From: Methanobacteriaceae archaeon
Lineage (GTDB): Archaea > Methanobacteriota > Methanobacteria > Methanobacteriales > Methanobacteriaceae
NCBI GenBank assembly: GCA_900769095.1
Contig: CAAGFH010000111.1
Location: forward strand, 1 to 5,993
Direction of reading: 5' to 3'
Length of the DNA stretch: 5,993 bases
The notes under the pieces: model-generated
What the model was told of the DNA's origin: nothing
What the model saw: only the letters and a program-made list of their open reading frames with translations
Databases searched by the model: none
Made by a program: the position numbers and the translations under genes
In this document: positions 1 through 5,921 of the stretch, in pieces
Layout: every line of letters starts with the position of its first letter
How positions within the stretch are numbered: the first letter of the stretch is position 1

Positions 1-39
1 ATCTAATTTTAAGATTTCTTTTTGAAGGGAGTTACTCAT
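1..39 (-). CDS. N-terminal 13 codons of a gene running off the left edge; possibly quinolinate synthase NadA
   Basis: An ATG at 39-37 opens a frame that reads MSNSLQKEILKLD and leaves the window with no stop. It overlaps the last 8 nt of the upstream channel gene (stop at 34-32). A GGTGA ribosome-binding site lies at 49-45, 5 nt before the ATG, so start and frame are well supported even though only 13 residues are visible. The pattern LQ-x-EI-x-KL resembles the extreme N-terminus of NadA, which typically reads like EILKLKKEKN before the ILAHNYQ motif. NadA makes quinolinate from iminoaspartate and dihydroxyacetone phosphate, and the next enzyme, NadC, is encoded divergently 1.7 kb away. The family assignment rests on a very short similarity plus context and could be wrong. 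That a co-transcribed gene begins here is considerably more certain than its identity. Confidence 0.5.
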   Translation of the reverse strand, partial: MSNSLQKEILKLD

Positions 40-784
40 TTTTTTCACCCATTTTTGTAAATTTTCTAATTTCGTTAGTGATTATTAATTTATATTTATC
101 TTTATTATTTAATTCTTTTACCCAAAATGATACTTTAAGTTGACTTTCTTCAAATGTAATTCCTTTTGAGTAAACTGCTGGTTTTGGATCTTTTAAAATT
201 TCATCATAGCTGCTTATTATATTGATAATGTACTCTTTAAATTCCACAACATCATTGTCCAATGATAATCCAGTATTAATATCGACCCTATACTTTTCAG
301 GTTTTTTGAAAAGTAAATATGGGAAGTTTGTCAATGTGGAGTTCGGAATAATTTCTTTTACTCCATTATCATCAGTAATAATGGTTGATCTAAGTGTTAC
401 TCTTTCAACAACTCCTTTTTTATTTTTAATTTCAATTGTATCTCCAACTCTAATACTTCTTCCGATAATTAATATGATTCCGGAAAACAGATTTGAAATA
501 ATGTCTTTTGCTGCAAAACTCAAAGCAATACCTGCAATTCCTAAACTTAACAATGTTCCTGCAAGATTTATTCCAAATAACTGCAATATGATCATTAATG
601 AAACAAAGTAGATGAAATAATTTATAATATCTCTTATAAGATAAATTGCAGCTTTATTCTCAAAGCGATGCATTCTGTTCATTATAAATGCAATAAACTT
701 TGTAAGAATTGATGTTGCAAGTATAATGATTAGAATATAGAGTAATGTAAGTGTAGGACTGTCAAGTAGTAAATCAATATTCAT
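32..784 (-). CDS. mscS: MscS-family small-conductance mechanosensitive channel
   Basis: A 250-residue membrane protein expected to form a homoheptameric channel that opens under membrane tension and releases small solutes during hypo-osmotic shock. There are three predicted membrane helices at about residues 11-34, 50-72 and 75-108. The third is the characteristic glycine/alanine-rich pore helix (LSLGIAGIALSFAAKDIISN, about 79-98), followed by the GRSIRVGDTIEI turn (about 108-119) that leads into the cytoplasmic beta domain, then LRSTIITDDNG and a P-N-S-x-L motif (about 131-151) typical of MscS. It is somewhat shorter than the E. coli protein (286 residues), mostly at the ends. The start is ATG 784-782, preceded by GATGAT three bases upstream. 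It lies 9 nt downstream of rnz and overlaps the next gene by 8 nt, so it is probably the middle gene of one transcript. The family is certain; the gating properties and ion preference cannot be read from the sequence. Confidence 0.95.
   Translation of the reverse strand: MNIDLLLDSPTLTLLYILIIILATSILTKFIAFIMNRMHRFENKAAIYLIRDIINYFIYFVSLMIILQLFGINLAGTLLSLGIAGIALSFAAKDIISNLFSGIILIIGRSIRVGDTIEIKNKKGVVERVTLRSTIITDDNGVKEIIPNSTLTNFPYLLFKKPEKYRVDINTGLSLDNDVVEFKEYIINIISSYDEILKDPKPAVYSKGITFEESQLKVSFWVKELNNKDKYKLIITNEIRKFTKMGEKNE
45..49 (-). promoter_or_regulatory. Ribosome-binding site of the left-edge partial gene
   Basis: GGTGA on the minus strand sits inside the final codons of the channel gene, 5 nt before the ATG at 39-37. 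It matches the archaeal 16S anti-Shine-Dalgarno (complement of AUCACCUCC) and has nearly the spacing seen at rnz and nadC. It is the main evidence that the short frame is a real gene start, and it suggests translational coupling to the channel gene. Confidence 0.6.
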
Positions 785-787
785 ATT

Positions 788-793
788 ATCATC
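788..793 (-). promoter_or_regulatory. Ribosome-binding site of the MscS gene
   Basis: GATGAT on the minus strand, three bases before the ATG at 784. It is one mismatch from GGTGAT and at the same spacing as at rnz and nadC, and it lies in the 9-nt rnz-mscS gap. It supports the chosen start. Confidence 0.5.
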
Positions 794-1687
794 TTAAATT
801 TCAATTGTCATAAAGTCTTTAGCTAATTTTGTATTTTCAAAGATTTCCTCAGCCTGTTTTAGCAAATCATCAAATGTTGTGTATCTTGTACTGAAATGTG
901 TTAAGATTAATTGTTTGGAATTACTTTGAAGGGCTATTCTTGCTGCATCAGAGGATGTGGAATGTGAATTTTCCTCTGCTTTGTCTGCATCTTCGTTTAC
1001 ATATGTGGATTCATGAATAAGTACTGTTGAATCTTTTGCAAACTCAATCATTTCTTCACAAGGTGCAGTATCTCCAGAATAGGTTATTTTTTCACCTTTT
1101 CTTGCAGGTCCAAGTACCTGTTCTGGTTTTATGATTTTCCCGTCAACTTCAACTTCTTCTCCATTGTGAAGTCTTCCAAAAGCAGGTCCGACAGGAACGC
1201 CTAACTCAATAGCTTTTTCACGAAGGAATCTCGGTTTTTTAAGCTCTTCAATGGAATATGCTAAACTTGGAACTTTGTGTTTAACGTTTTGTGATTTTAT
1301 GATATATTCTTCACAGCTCTCAATGGTTTGTGTGCCAATTTCAATAAATTCGATTGGAAAATCAATTTTACAGTATCCTAAGTTAAATATTGCATTTTTT
1401 AAATCATTTATTCCTTTAGGTCCGTAAATTGTTAATTTTGTTTCCCTTCCTCTAAAATTCATGGATTGTAAAAGTCCTGGAAGGCCTAAAATGTGATCTC
1501 CGTGATAATGGCTAAGAAATATCTTGGATATTTTCATAGGGCTTACTTTAGCAAAAATTAATTGTTTTTGTGTTCCTTCACCACAATCAAACAACATAGT
1601 CTCACCAAATGCTTTTAAAATAATTGCAGGATGGTTTCTATTGTGAGTATGTACTGCGGATGAGGTTCCTAAAAATATAATTTCCAT
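794..1687 (-). CDS. rnz: Ribonuclease Z (tRNase Z), tRNA 3'-end endonuclease
   Basis: A 297-residue metallo-beta-lactamase-fold endonuclease that cuts precursor tRNAs after the discriminator base so that CCA can be added. The full length fits the short tRNase Z (ElaC) form of archaea and bacteria. Visible motifs are the N-terminal FLGTSSAVHTHNRNH strand (5-19), FDCGEGTQ (33-40), and the zinc motif H60-x-H62-x-D64-H65 inside LSHYHGDHILGLPG. Further ligands are H137 (KHKVPSLAY), D206 (YSGDTAPC) and H264 (LTHFSTRY). HEST at 225-228 and SHSTSSDAA at 241-249 are also typical. All expected dinuclear zinc ligands are therefore present and the enzyme should be active. The start is ATG 1687-1685, with AGTGAT three bases before it. 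It is the first gene of the leftward operon with the MscS gene and is divergent from nadC across an AT-only promoter. RNase Z specificity, rather than another metallo-beta-lactamase, is well supported by the whole motif set. Confidence 0.97.
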   Translation of the reverse strand: MEIIFLGTSSAVHTHNRNHPAIILKAFGETMLFDCGEGTQKQLIFAKVSPMKISKIFLSHYHGDHILGLPGLLQSMNFRGRETKLTIYGPKGINDLKNAIFNLGYCKIDFPIEFIEIGTQTIESCEEYIIKSQNVKHKVPSLAYSIEELKKPRFLREKAIELGVPVGPAFGRLHNGEEVEVDGKIIKPEQVLGPARKGEKITYSGDTAPCEEMIEFAKDSTVLIHESTYVNEDADKAEENSHSTSSDAARIALQSNSKQLILTHFSTRYTTFDDLLKQAEEIFENTKLAKDFMTIEI

Positions 1688-1690
1688 ATA

Positions 1691-1696
1691 ATCACT
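1691..1696 (-). promoter_or_regulatory. Ribosome-binding site of rnz
   Basis: AGTGAT on the minus strand, three bases before the rnz ATG at 1687. It matches the archaeal GGTGAT site in five of six positions and fixes the start. Confidence 0.65.
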
Positions 1697-1746
1697 TATT
1701 TTTATATTATAAAAATATTATATATTATTTATAATAATTAAATTTT
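1696..1746. promoter_or_regulatory. Divergent rnz/nadC promoter, 51 bp of pure A/T
   Basis: This stretch contains no G or C and fills nearly all the space between the two ribosome-binding sites. Two outward-facing archaeal TATA-like boxes can be read: TTATAAAAAT at 1707-1716 for nadC, and TTATAAATAA on the minus strand (1734-1725) for rnz. They form the arms of a 9-bp inverted repeat (1705-1713 and 1728-1736). Each box lies about 43-45 bp from its start codon. Transcription starting about 25 bp past the box would give leaders of roughly 20 nt, just enough to include each ribosome-binding site. Box assignment is by eye in a sequence where TATA-like strings are easy to find, so exact positions are tentative. 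That this is the promoter region is nearly forced by the layout. Confidence 0.65.
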
Positions 1747-1752
1747 GGTGAT
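1747..1752 (+). promoter_or_regulatory. Ribosome-binding site that sets the TTG start of nadC
   Basis: A perfect GGTGAT ends three bases before the TTG at 1756. The same three-base spacing separates the site from the ATG of rnz and of the MscS gene. It therefore supports the TTG start over the in-frame internal ATG at 1777, which has no such site. Confidence 0.75.
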
Positions 1753-1755
1753 TTT

Positions 1756-2589
1756 TTGGATAAGATTATTGAATATATGCTTGAAGAAGACAAAGGATTT
1801 GGAGATGTAACCTCTGAATCTGTTGTTGATAAGGATTTGGATGTTAATGCATATATTATTTCTAAAGATGAAGGTATTTTAGCAGGAATGAATCTTGTTA
1901 AAGAATTATTTGAAGAGTATGGAGTTGAAGTTGTATCATATATGGAAGATGGTACTTCAATTTCAAAAAAAGATTTATTAATGTCTCTTAGAGGTAATGC
2001 AAGGACAATATTGCTTCTTGAAAGAACTGCACTTAATTTATCAATGAGAATGAGTGGTGTAGCTAGTGCTGCTAATCATTATTCTTCTTTAGTTAAAGAT
2101 TATGGTGTAAAAATTGCTGGAACCCGTAAAACTTCTCCTGCTTTAGCTAAATTTGATAAATATGCTCTAAAAGTTGGTGGGGTAGATACTCACCGTTTTA
2201 GTTTAGATGACATGGTTTTAATTAAGGATAATCATATTGCAGTTTGCGATTCTCCATTGGATGCTCTTTTAAAAGCTAAAGCTAATGTCAGTTTTTCTAA
2301 AAAAATCGAAATTGAAGTTGAAACATTGTCTGATGCTATTGAATGTGTTGAAAACAAAGCTGATATTGTAATGCTTGATAATATGTCTGGTGAAGAAGTT
2401 AAAGAGGTAATTAGTGAACTTGAAAACTTGGGAATTCGCGAAAACTCTTTAATTGAAGTCTCCGGTGGTATTACTGAAGAAAATATCTTGGATTATGTTG
2501 AGTATGGTGTTGACATTATTTCAATTGGAGCTTTGACTCATTCATCTAGAAGTTTAAATTTCAGCTTAAAAATGGAGTTAGATTCTTAA
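1756..2589 (+). CDS. nadC: Nicotinate-nucleotide pyrophosphorylase (quinolinate phosphoribosyltransferase, carboxylating)
   Basis: A 277-residue enzyme that joins quinolinate to PRPP and decarboxylates it to nicotinate mononucleotide, the entry into NAD from the de novo pathway. Family motifs run in order: EDKGFGDVTS (11-20); ERTALNLSMRMSGVAS (89-104), with R90 and R98; GTRKTSPAL (122-130), with R124 and K125; KYALKVGGVDTHR (135-147); LIKDNHI (155-161); IEVET (186-190); VMLDN (205-209); EVSGGIT (234-240); and the phosphate loop ISIGALTHS (255-263). No expected residue appears to be missing. The start is TTG, chosen because a perfect GGTGAT lies three bases before it, an in-frame TAA at 1735-1737 limits extension, and residues 2-8 fit the family's N-terminal helix. 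The molybdate-associated paralogue ModD is a possible alternative, but there are no molybdate-transport genes here and the motifs fit NadC. The 3' end overlaps the convergent SNF2 gene by 12 bp. Confidence 0.95.
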   Translation: MDKIIEYMLEEDKGFGDVTSESVVDKDLDVNAYIISKDEGILAGMNLVKELFEEYGVEVVSYMEDGTSISKKDLLMSLRGNARTILLLERTALNLSMRMSGVASAANHYSSLVKDYGVKIAGTRKTSPALAKFDKYALKVGGVDTHRFSLDDMVLIKDNHIAVCDSPLDALLKAKANVSFSKKIEIEVETLSDAIECVENKADIVMLDNMSGEEVKEVISELENLGIRENSLIEVSGGITEENILDYVEYGVDIISIGALTHSSRSLNFSLKMELDS

Positions 2590-4098
2590 GGATAATTTTT
2601 CCTTAAGTTCTTCATCACTCATTTCGGTAATGAAAGTTTCATCATTACTAATAGCTTTTTTTGCCAAATCTATTTTATTTTTACTCATTTCATCAATTAC
2701 TTCTTCTAATGTTCCTTTTGTGATGAAACGATATACCATTACATCTTTTTTCTGGCCAATACGATGGACTCTGTCTGTTGCTTGGTTTTCAATTGCAGGA
2801 TTCCACCATAAATCATAATGGATTACATTTTGAGCAGCAGTTAAGTTCAATCCTACACCACCTGTTTTAAGTGTTGCAACTAAAATCTTGTGATCTTCGT
2901 CTTCTTGGAATGTTGAAATCACATTAGCTCTTTTTTCCTGTGTAAGTGAGCCGTGTAAAAATAAAACATCTGTTTTTAGCTTTTTAGAAACTAATTTTTG
3001 TATAATTTCACCCATTTTTGCATATTGGGTAAAAATTATGACCTTTTCATCAACATCTAAAATATTTTCCAAAATTGTAATTAATAATTCCATTTTGCCT
3101 GATTCAGAAATTTTAGGATTATCTGAGTGTAAATATTGAGCAGGGTGGTTACATGCCTGTTTTAATCCAGTAATAATATTTAAAATAATTCCTTTTCTTT
3201 CAATTCCTGTTTTTCCATCTAATTCTTCAAAAATTCCTTCCATTATTGCATTATACAATTTTATCTGCTTTTTTGTTAAAGAACAGTAAATATCATTTAC
3301 AATTTTGTCTGGAAGCTCATGTTTGATATTATCATCACTTTTAAGACGTCTTAATACAAATGGTTTGGTTATTGTTTTAAACTTCTCAAGAGTAGATTCT
3401 TCTTCTAATCTCTCAATTCTATAAACAAATTTTGTTTTAAAGTTATCAAGACTGGATAAGTATCCTTTGTTTACAAAATCAAATATTGACCAGTAATCAG
3501 TTAGTTTATTTTCAATTGGTGTTCCTGTTAGAGCAATTTTATTGGTTGCTTCTACACTTTTAATAGCTTTAGTTTGTTGTGTATTTGGATTTTTAATGTT
3601 TTGCGCTTCATCAATAACACAAATAAACCATTCTTTGTCTAAAAACATGTCTAAATCAAGTCTGACTACTCCATATGATGTTAAAATAATGTCATAGTCT
3701 TCAAAAGGAAATGTTCTGTTTGAACCATGGTATATGTAATAGGAAAGTGTTGGTGTAAACTTTTTAATCTCATTTTCCCAGTTTGATATCAATGTAGGTG
3801 GCACAATAATTAATGCAGGTTCATTATCAAAGGGATTTTCCTCTTTAAAATGAAGAATGGTTGTTAAAACCTGAATTGTTTTTCCAAGCCCCATATCATC
3901 AGCTAATATGCATCCAAAATGGTGTTTAATGTTTTGAACTAACCAGGAATAGCCTATTTTTTGGTAGGGTCTTAATTCTCCGGTTAATTCTTTTGGAGTT
4001 TCATAAACTTTTGTATCTTTTATGAGTTTTTTGAATTTGGAGTATTCTTTGGTATTCTGCATATGCTTTTTGATTATTTCTTCAGATTTTTCGTCCAT
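2578..4098 (-). CDS. SNF2/Rad54-like DEAD/H superfamily 2 helicase core (DNA translocase)
   Basis: A 506-residue ATP-dependent double-strand DNA translocase of the SNF2 family, expected to remodel protein-DNA complexes or act in repair or transcription recycling. All motifs are intact: Q-like LRPYQKIGYSWL (42-53), Walker A DDMGLGKT (67-74), Ia IIVPPTLISNWENEI (97-111), Walker B DEAQ (163-166), III LTGTPIEN (190-197), IV VIIFTQY (353-359), V KTGGVGLNLTAA (411-422), and VI with the arginine fingers, QATDRVHRIGQ (439-449). The SNF2-typical insertion around LRRLKSD (249-255) is present. The protein begins only about 40 residues before the first motif, whereas many prokaryotic relatives carry a long N-terminal extension of several hundred residues. 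An in-frame TAA at 4131-4129 rules out a longer start in this frame. The start ATG 4098-4096 has no GGTGAT-like site before it, unlike the rnz operon and nadC. Biochemical role in this organism is not established by the sequence. Confidence 0.93.
   Translation of the reverse strand: MDEKSEEIIKKHMQNTKEYSKFKKLIKDTKVYETPKELTGELRPYQKIGYSWLVQNIKHHFGCILADDMGLGKTIQVLTTILHFKEENPFDNEPALIIVPPTLISNWENEIKKFTPTLSYYIYHGSNRTFPFEDYDIILTSYGVVRLDLDMFLDKEWFICVIDEAQNIKNPNTQQTKAIKSVEATNKIALTGTPIENKLTDYWSIFDFVNKGYLSSLDNFKTKFVYRIERLEEESTLEKFKTITKPFVLRRLKSDDNIKHELPDKIVNDIYCSLTKKQIKLYNAIMEGIFEELDGKTGIERKGIILNIITGLKQACNHPAQYLHSDNPKISESGKMELLITILENILDVDEKVIIFTQYAKMGEIIQKLVSKKLKTDVLFLHGSLTQEKRANVISTFQEDEDHKILVATLKTGGVGLNLTAAQNVIHYDLWWNPAIENQATDRVHRIGQKKDVMVYRFITKGTLEEVIDEMSKNKIDLAKKAISNDETFITEMSDEELKEKLSLRI
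2585..2607. terminator. Hairpin over the nadC / SNF2 convergent junction, possible bidirectional terminator
   Basis: CTTAAGGA (2585-2592) and TCCTTAAG (2600-2607) are perfect 8-bp inverted-repeat arms around a 7-nt loop. The hairpin contains the nadC stop codon (2587-2589) and also encodes part of the SNF2 C-terminus. A T5 run follows shortly after on the minus strand (within 2568-2573, read as TTTTTA). On the plus strand only a mixed T-rich stretch follows. Its placement exactly at the gene junction suggests transcript ending or 3'-end protection in either direction, but the stem is AT-rich and modest. Confidence 0.4.
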
Positions 4099-4145
4099 GG
4101 TTTTGTTCTCGTTATAAATTTGATATGTTTAATAATCTGTTTATC

Positions 4146-4155
4146 ATTTATAAAT
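4146..4155. promoter_or_regulatory. Self-complementary TATA box in the SNF2 / ATP-grasp divergent region
   Basis: ATTTATAAAT is its own reverse complement and contains TTTATAAA, a near-consensus archaeal TATA box readable in both directions. Read leftward it would start transcription near 4124, giving the SNF2 gene a leader of about 26 nt. Read rightward it would start near 4177, but a better-placed box for the ATP-grasp gene lies at 4193-4200. I regard it mainly as the likely SNF2 promoter. The assignment rests on pattern and distance only. Confidence 0.45.
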
Positions 4156-4170
4156 TCATTATCTTTTTAA

Positions 4171-4196
4171 TAAAATTTACGTATACCTAAATTTTA
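4171..4196. promoter_or_regulatory. 26-bp near-perfect palindrome, candidate operator of the ATP-grasp gene
   Basis: The arms TAAAATTTA (4171-4179) and TAAATTTTA (4188-4196) are exact reverse complements and flank CGTATACC, whose core GTATAC (4181-4186) is itself palindromic. Of 13 symmetric pairs, 12 match; the only break is C opposite C at 4180/4187. The centre is 4183.5. The right arm runs into the presumed BRE/TATA box of the ATP-grasp gene, the position where a bound dimer would block or assist TBP/TFB. The length, the GC-containing symmetric core and the position make a chance AT-rich repeat less likely. No regulator is encoded nearby and I do not recognise the motif. Confidence 0.5.
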
Positions 4197-4200
4197 AATA
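4193..4200 (+). promoter_or_regulatory. TATA box of the ATP-grasp gene, placed for a leaderless transcript
   Basis: TTTAAATA occupies -31 to -24 relative to the A of the ATG at 4224, with AA at about -33/-34 as expected for an archaeal BRE. Transcription would then start at or very near that ATG, giving a leaderless mRNA. This also explains why no ribosome-binding site precedes it. The last base of the box is the A of the alternative ATG at 4200, which would then lie upstream of the transcript. Confidence 0.5.
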
Positions 4201-4223
4201 TGGGTTCGCACATAATTATTATC

Positions 4224-5921
4224 ATGACTAAACGAAATATAATTATTGTAAATTGTGGTTCTACTTCAATTAATTTTGTTGAGGATGTACTTAACCGTGG
4301 TTACAATCCTATTTTTTTAGATACTCGTCCTATTGACTCTGAAGAGGGCCAAAAATTTGGTGAGCTTGTTTTTACATCTCATGCTCACATTAAAAATGTT
4401 GAATTAATTCATGAACAGGAATCTTACGAGGATACTCTTGAATTGGTTAGGCAATATGATCCTCTTTTAATTTTACCTGGTACTGAAAAAGGGGTTGTTT
4501 TAGCAACGAGACTGGCTTACGATTTAAATTTAAAAGGTAACTCTATTGAAAATATTGATGCAATGACTCTAAAAAATGAAATGCAAAATAGAATACGTGA
4601 ACGGGGACTTCGTTCAATTAGAGGAAAAGTTGTTTCATCTATTGATGAGGCAATTGAATTTTATGATGCTGAAGGACTAAAAGAAGTAGTTTTAAAGCCA
4701 ACATCCAGTGCAGGGTCTGTTGGTGTACATATTTGTTCAAATAAGCAGGAAATGATTAGTGCTTTGGAAGATTCATTTTCTAAAACAAATCTTTATGGTG
4801 AAGCTTTAAGTGAAATGCTTGTTCAGGAGTGCATTGTTGGTGATGAATATATTGTAAATACTGTTTCATGTGAAGGTATGCATCGTGTAACCTTAGTTTG
4901 GAAATATAATAAAATAAAAACTGCTGAGGGTGCTATAATTTATGATACTTGTGAAACTGTAAATGAATTAAATATTGCCGAAGCAGAGATGATTGAATAT
5001 GCATATGATGTTGCAGATGCAATGGGAATTCAATATGGTCCTGTTCACGGTGAATATATGATTGATGAAAATGGTCCGGTACTAATTGAAGTTAACTGTC
5101 GTCCATGTGGTGGTGGGATGACTGCAGAATTTTTAGACAAGATTGCAGGTCATCATGAAACTGATTGTATTTTGGATGCTTATTTAAAACCTGATCACTT
5201 CAAAGAAAAATTAAAACAGAAATATCAGTTATATGCTTATGGTGCAGTAAAATTCTTCATTGTACCAGATGAAATTGCAGCTATTGCATCTCCAATGTCA
5301 AACATCAGTGTCAAATTAAGAAGTCATGTAAAGACAAAAATGGTTGATGTTAATGAAACTGATATGAAGGTATTTCCTAAAACCAAAGATCTATTTGGTT
5401 CCTGTGGTACTGTATTTTTGGCTCACAAGGATTATGACGTAATACAAAACAATATTGATTATCTAAGAAATGTTGAAAAACATGCATTTCCATTAGTTTT
5501 AAGTGAAAAAAATCCTATTAACAAGGGAGATTTGCAAAATGACTTGGATAATCTTAAGGAATTAATAAAATCTAATTCCAAATACGGTACTGGATTATTG
5601 GTAAGTGATAAATTTGTTGATGGATGTGGTATATTGCAGCTTCATCCTGATGAGATTTCACCAGTAGTATCCGGATTCGATTATATAATTTTGAATTTGA
5701 ATGACATTATGTTTGAATATAAAATTGATGATATTGTAAAAATATTATTGAACTGTTTTGAAAACGTAAAAACAGGTGGAGTCATAATTATTCCAAAATC
5801 CTCATATCAACTATTTAATGGTGGAAGAAGAGGTGTTGAAGCACTGATTAAGTTATTAGACTTAAAAATTGAACTTCCTCCGTATCATATAAAAGATACT
5901 ATTGTAGCATCTAAAAGATAG
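4224..5921 (+). CDS. ATP-grasp carboxylate-amine ligase (L-amino-acid-ligase-like) with a methyltransferase-like C-terminal domain
   Basis: A 565-residue cytosolic protein predicted to activate a carboxylate as acyl-phosphate with ATP and join it to an amine; substrates are unknown. The N-terminal Rossmann-like strand RNIIIVNCGSTS (4-15) opens the pre-ATP-grasp domain. The ATP-grasp fold includes LKPTSSAGSVGVHI (157-170), QECIVGDEYIVNTVS (201-215), and the metal and phosphate residues E277 (GPVHGEYM), E289, N291 and R293 (LIEVNCRPCGGG). The SSAGS loop and the GDEY-VNTVS, VWKY and IYDT motifs resemble bacilysin/dapdiamide-type amino-acid ligases. Residues about 340-425 fit the ligase C-terminal domain. 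Residues about 450-565 look like the second half of a class I methyltransferase (FDYIILNLN 485-493, VKTGGVIIIP 515-524) with no SAM-binding glycine motif before it. I chose ATG 4224 because the N-terminus then fits the fold and a TATA box lies at -31 to -24. An in-frame ATG at 4200 would add eight residues (MGSHIIII). It shows no frameshift, and the final codons lie in a terminator hairpin. Confidence 0.85.
   Translation: MTKRNIIIVNCGSTSINFVEDVLNRGYNPIFLDTRPIDSEEGQKFGELVFTSHAHIKNVELIHEQESYEDTLELVRQYDPLLILPGTEKGVVLATRLAYDLNLKGNSIENIDAMTLKNEMQNRIRERGLRSIRGKVVSSIDEAIEFYDAEGLKEVVLKPTSSAGSVGVHICSNKQEMISALEDSFSKTNLYGEALSEMLVQECIVGDEYIVNTVSCEGMHRVTLVWKYNKIKTAEGAIIYDTCETVNELNIAEAEMIEYAYDVADAMGIQYGPVHGEYMIDENGPVLIEVNCRPCGGGMTAEFLDKIAGHHETDCILDAYLKPDHFKEKLKQKYQLYAYGAVKFFIVPDEIAAIASPMSNISVKLRSHVKTKMVDVNETDMKVFPKTKDLFGSCGTVFLAHKDYDVIQNNIDYLRNVEKHAFPLVLSEKNPINKGDLQNDLDNLKELIKSNSKYGTGLLVSDKFVDGCGILQLHPDEISPVVSGFDYIILNLNDIMFEYKIDDIVKILLNCFENVKTGGVIIIPKSSYQLFNGGRRGVEALIKLLDLKIELPPYHIKDTIVASKR

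Noticed and set aside
222..611. A 129-codon plus-strand open frame inside the MscS gene
   Set aside because: It is antisense to an unmistakable MscS coding region, has no ribosome-binding site, and its protein is a low-complexity hydrophobic read-through of the opposite strand.
1696..1746. Replication origin or DNA-unwinding element suggested by the GC-free stretch
   Set aside because: There are no origin recognition boxes or neighbouring cdc6/orc gene, and the spacing to both start codons is fully explained by two promoters.
2630..2818. A 62-codon plus-strand open frame inside the SNF2 gene
   Set aside because: It is antisense to helicase motifs V and VI, which are clearly coding on the minus strand, and has no start signal of its own.
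4200..4223. Eight-residue N-terminal extension of the ATP-grasp protein from the ATG at 4200
   Set aside because: It cannot be excluded, but this ATG overlaps the best TATA box, has no ribosome-binding site, and adds residues before the first strand of the fold. I kept 4224 as the start.
4099..4223. Riboswitch or small RNA gene in the divergent region
   Set aside because: The palindromes are AT-rich and promoter-sized, no multi-helix RNA structure or conserved aptamer is visible, and the likely transcript of the right-hand gene starts after them.
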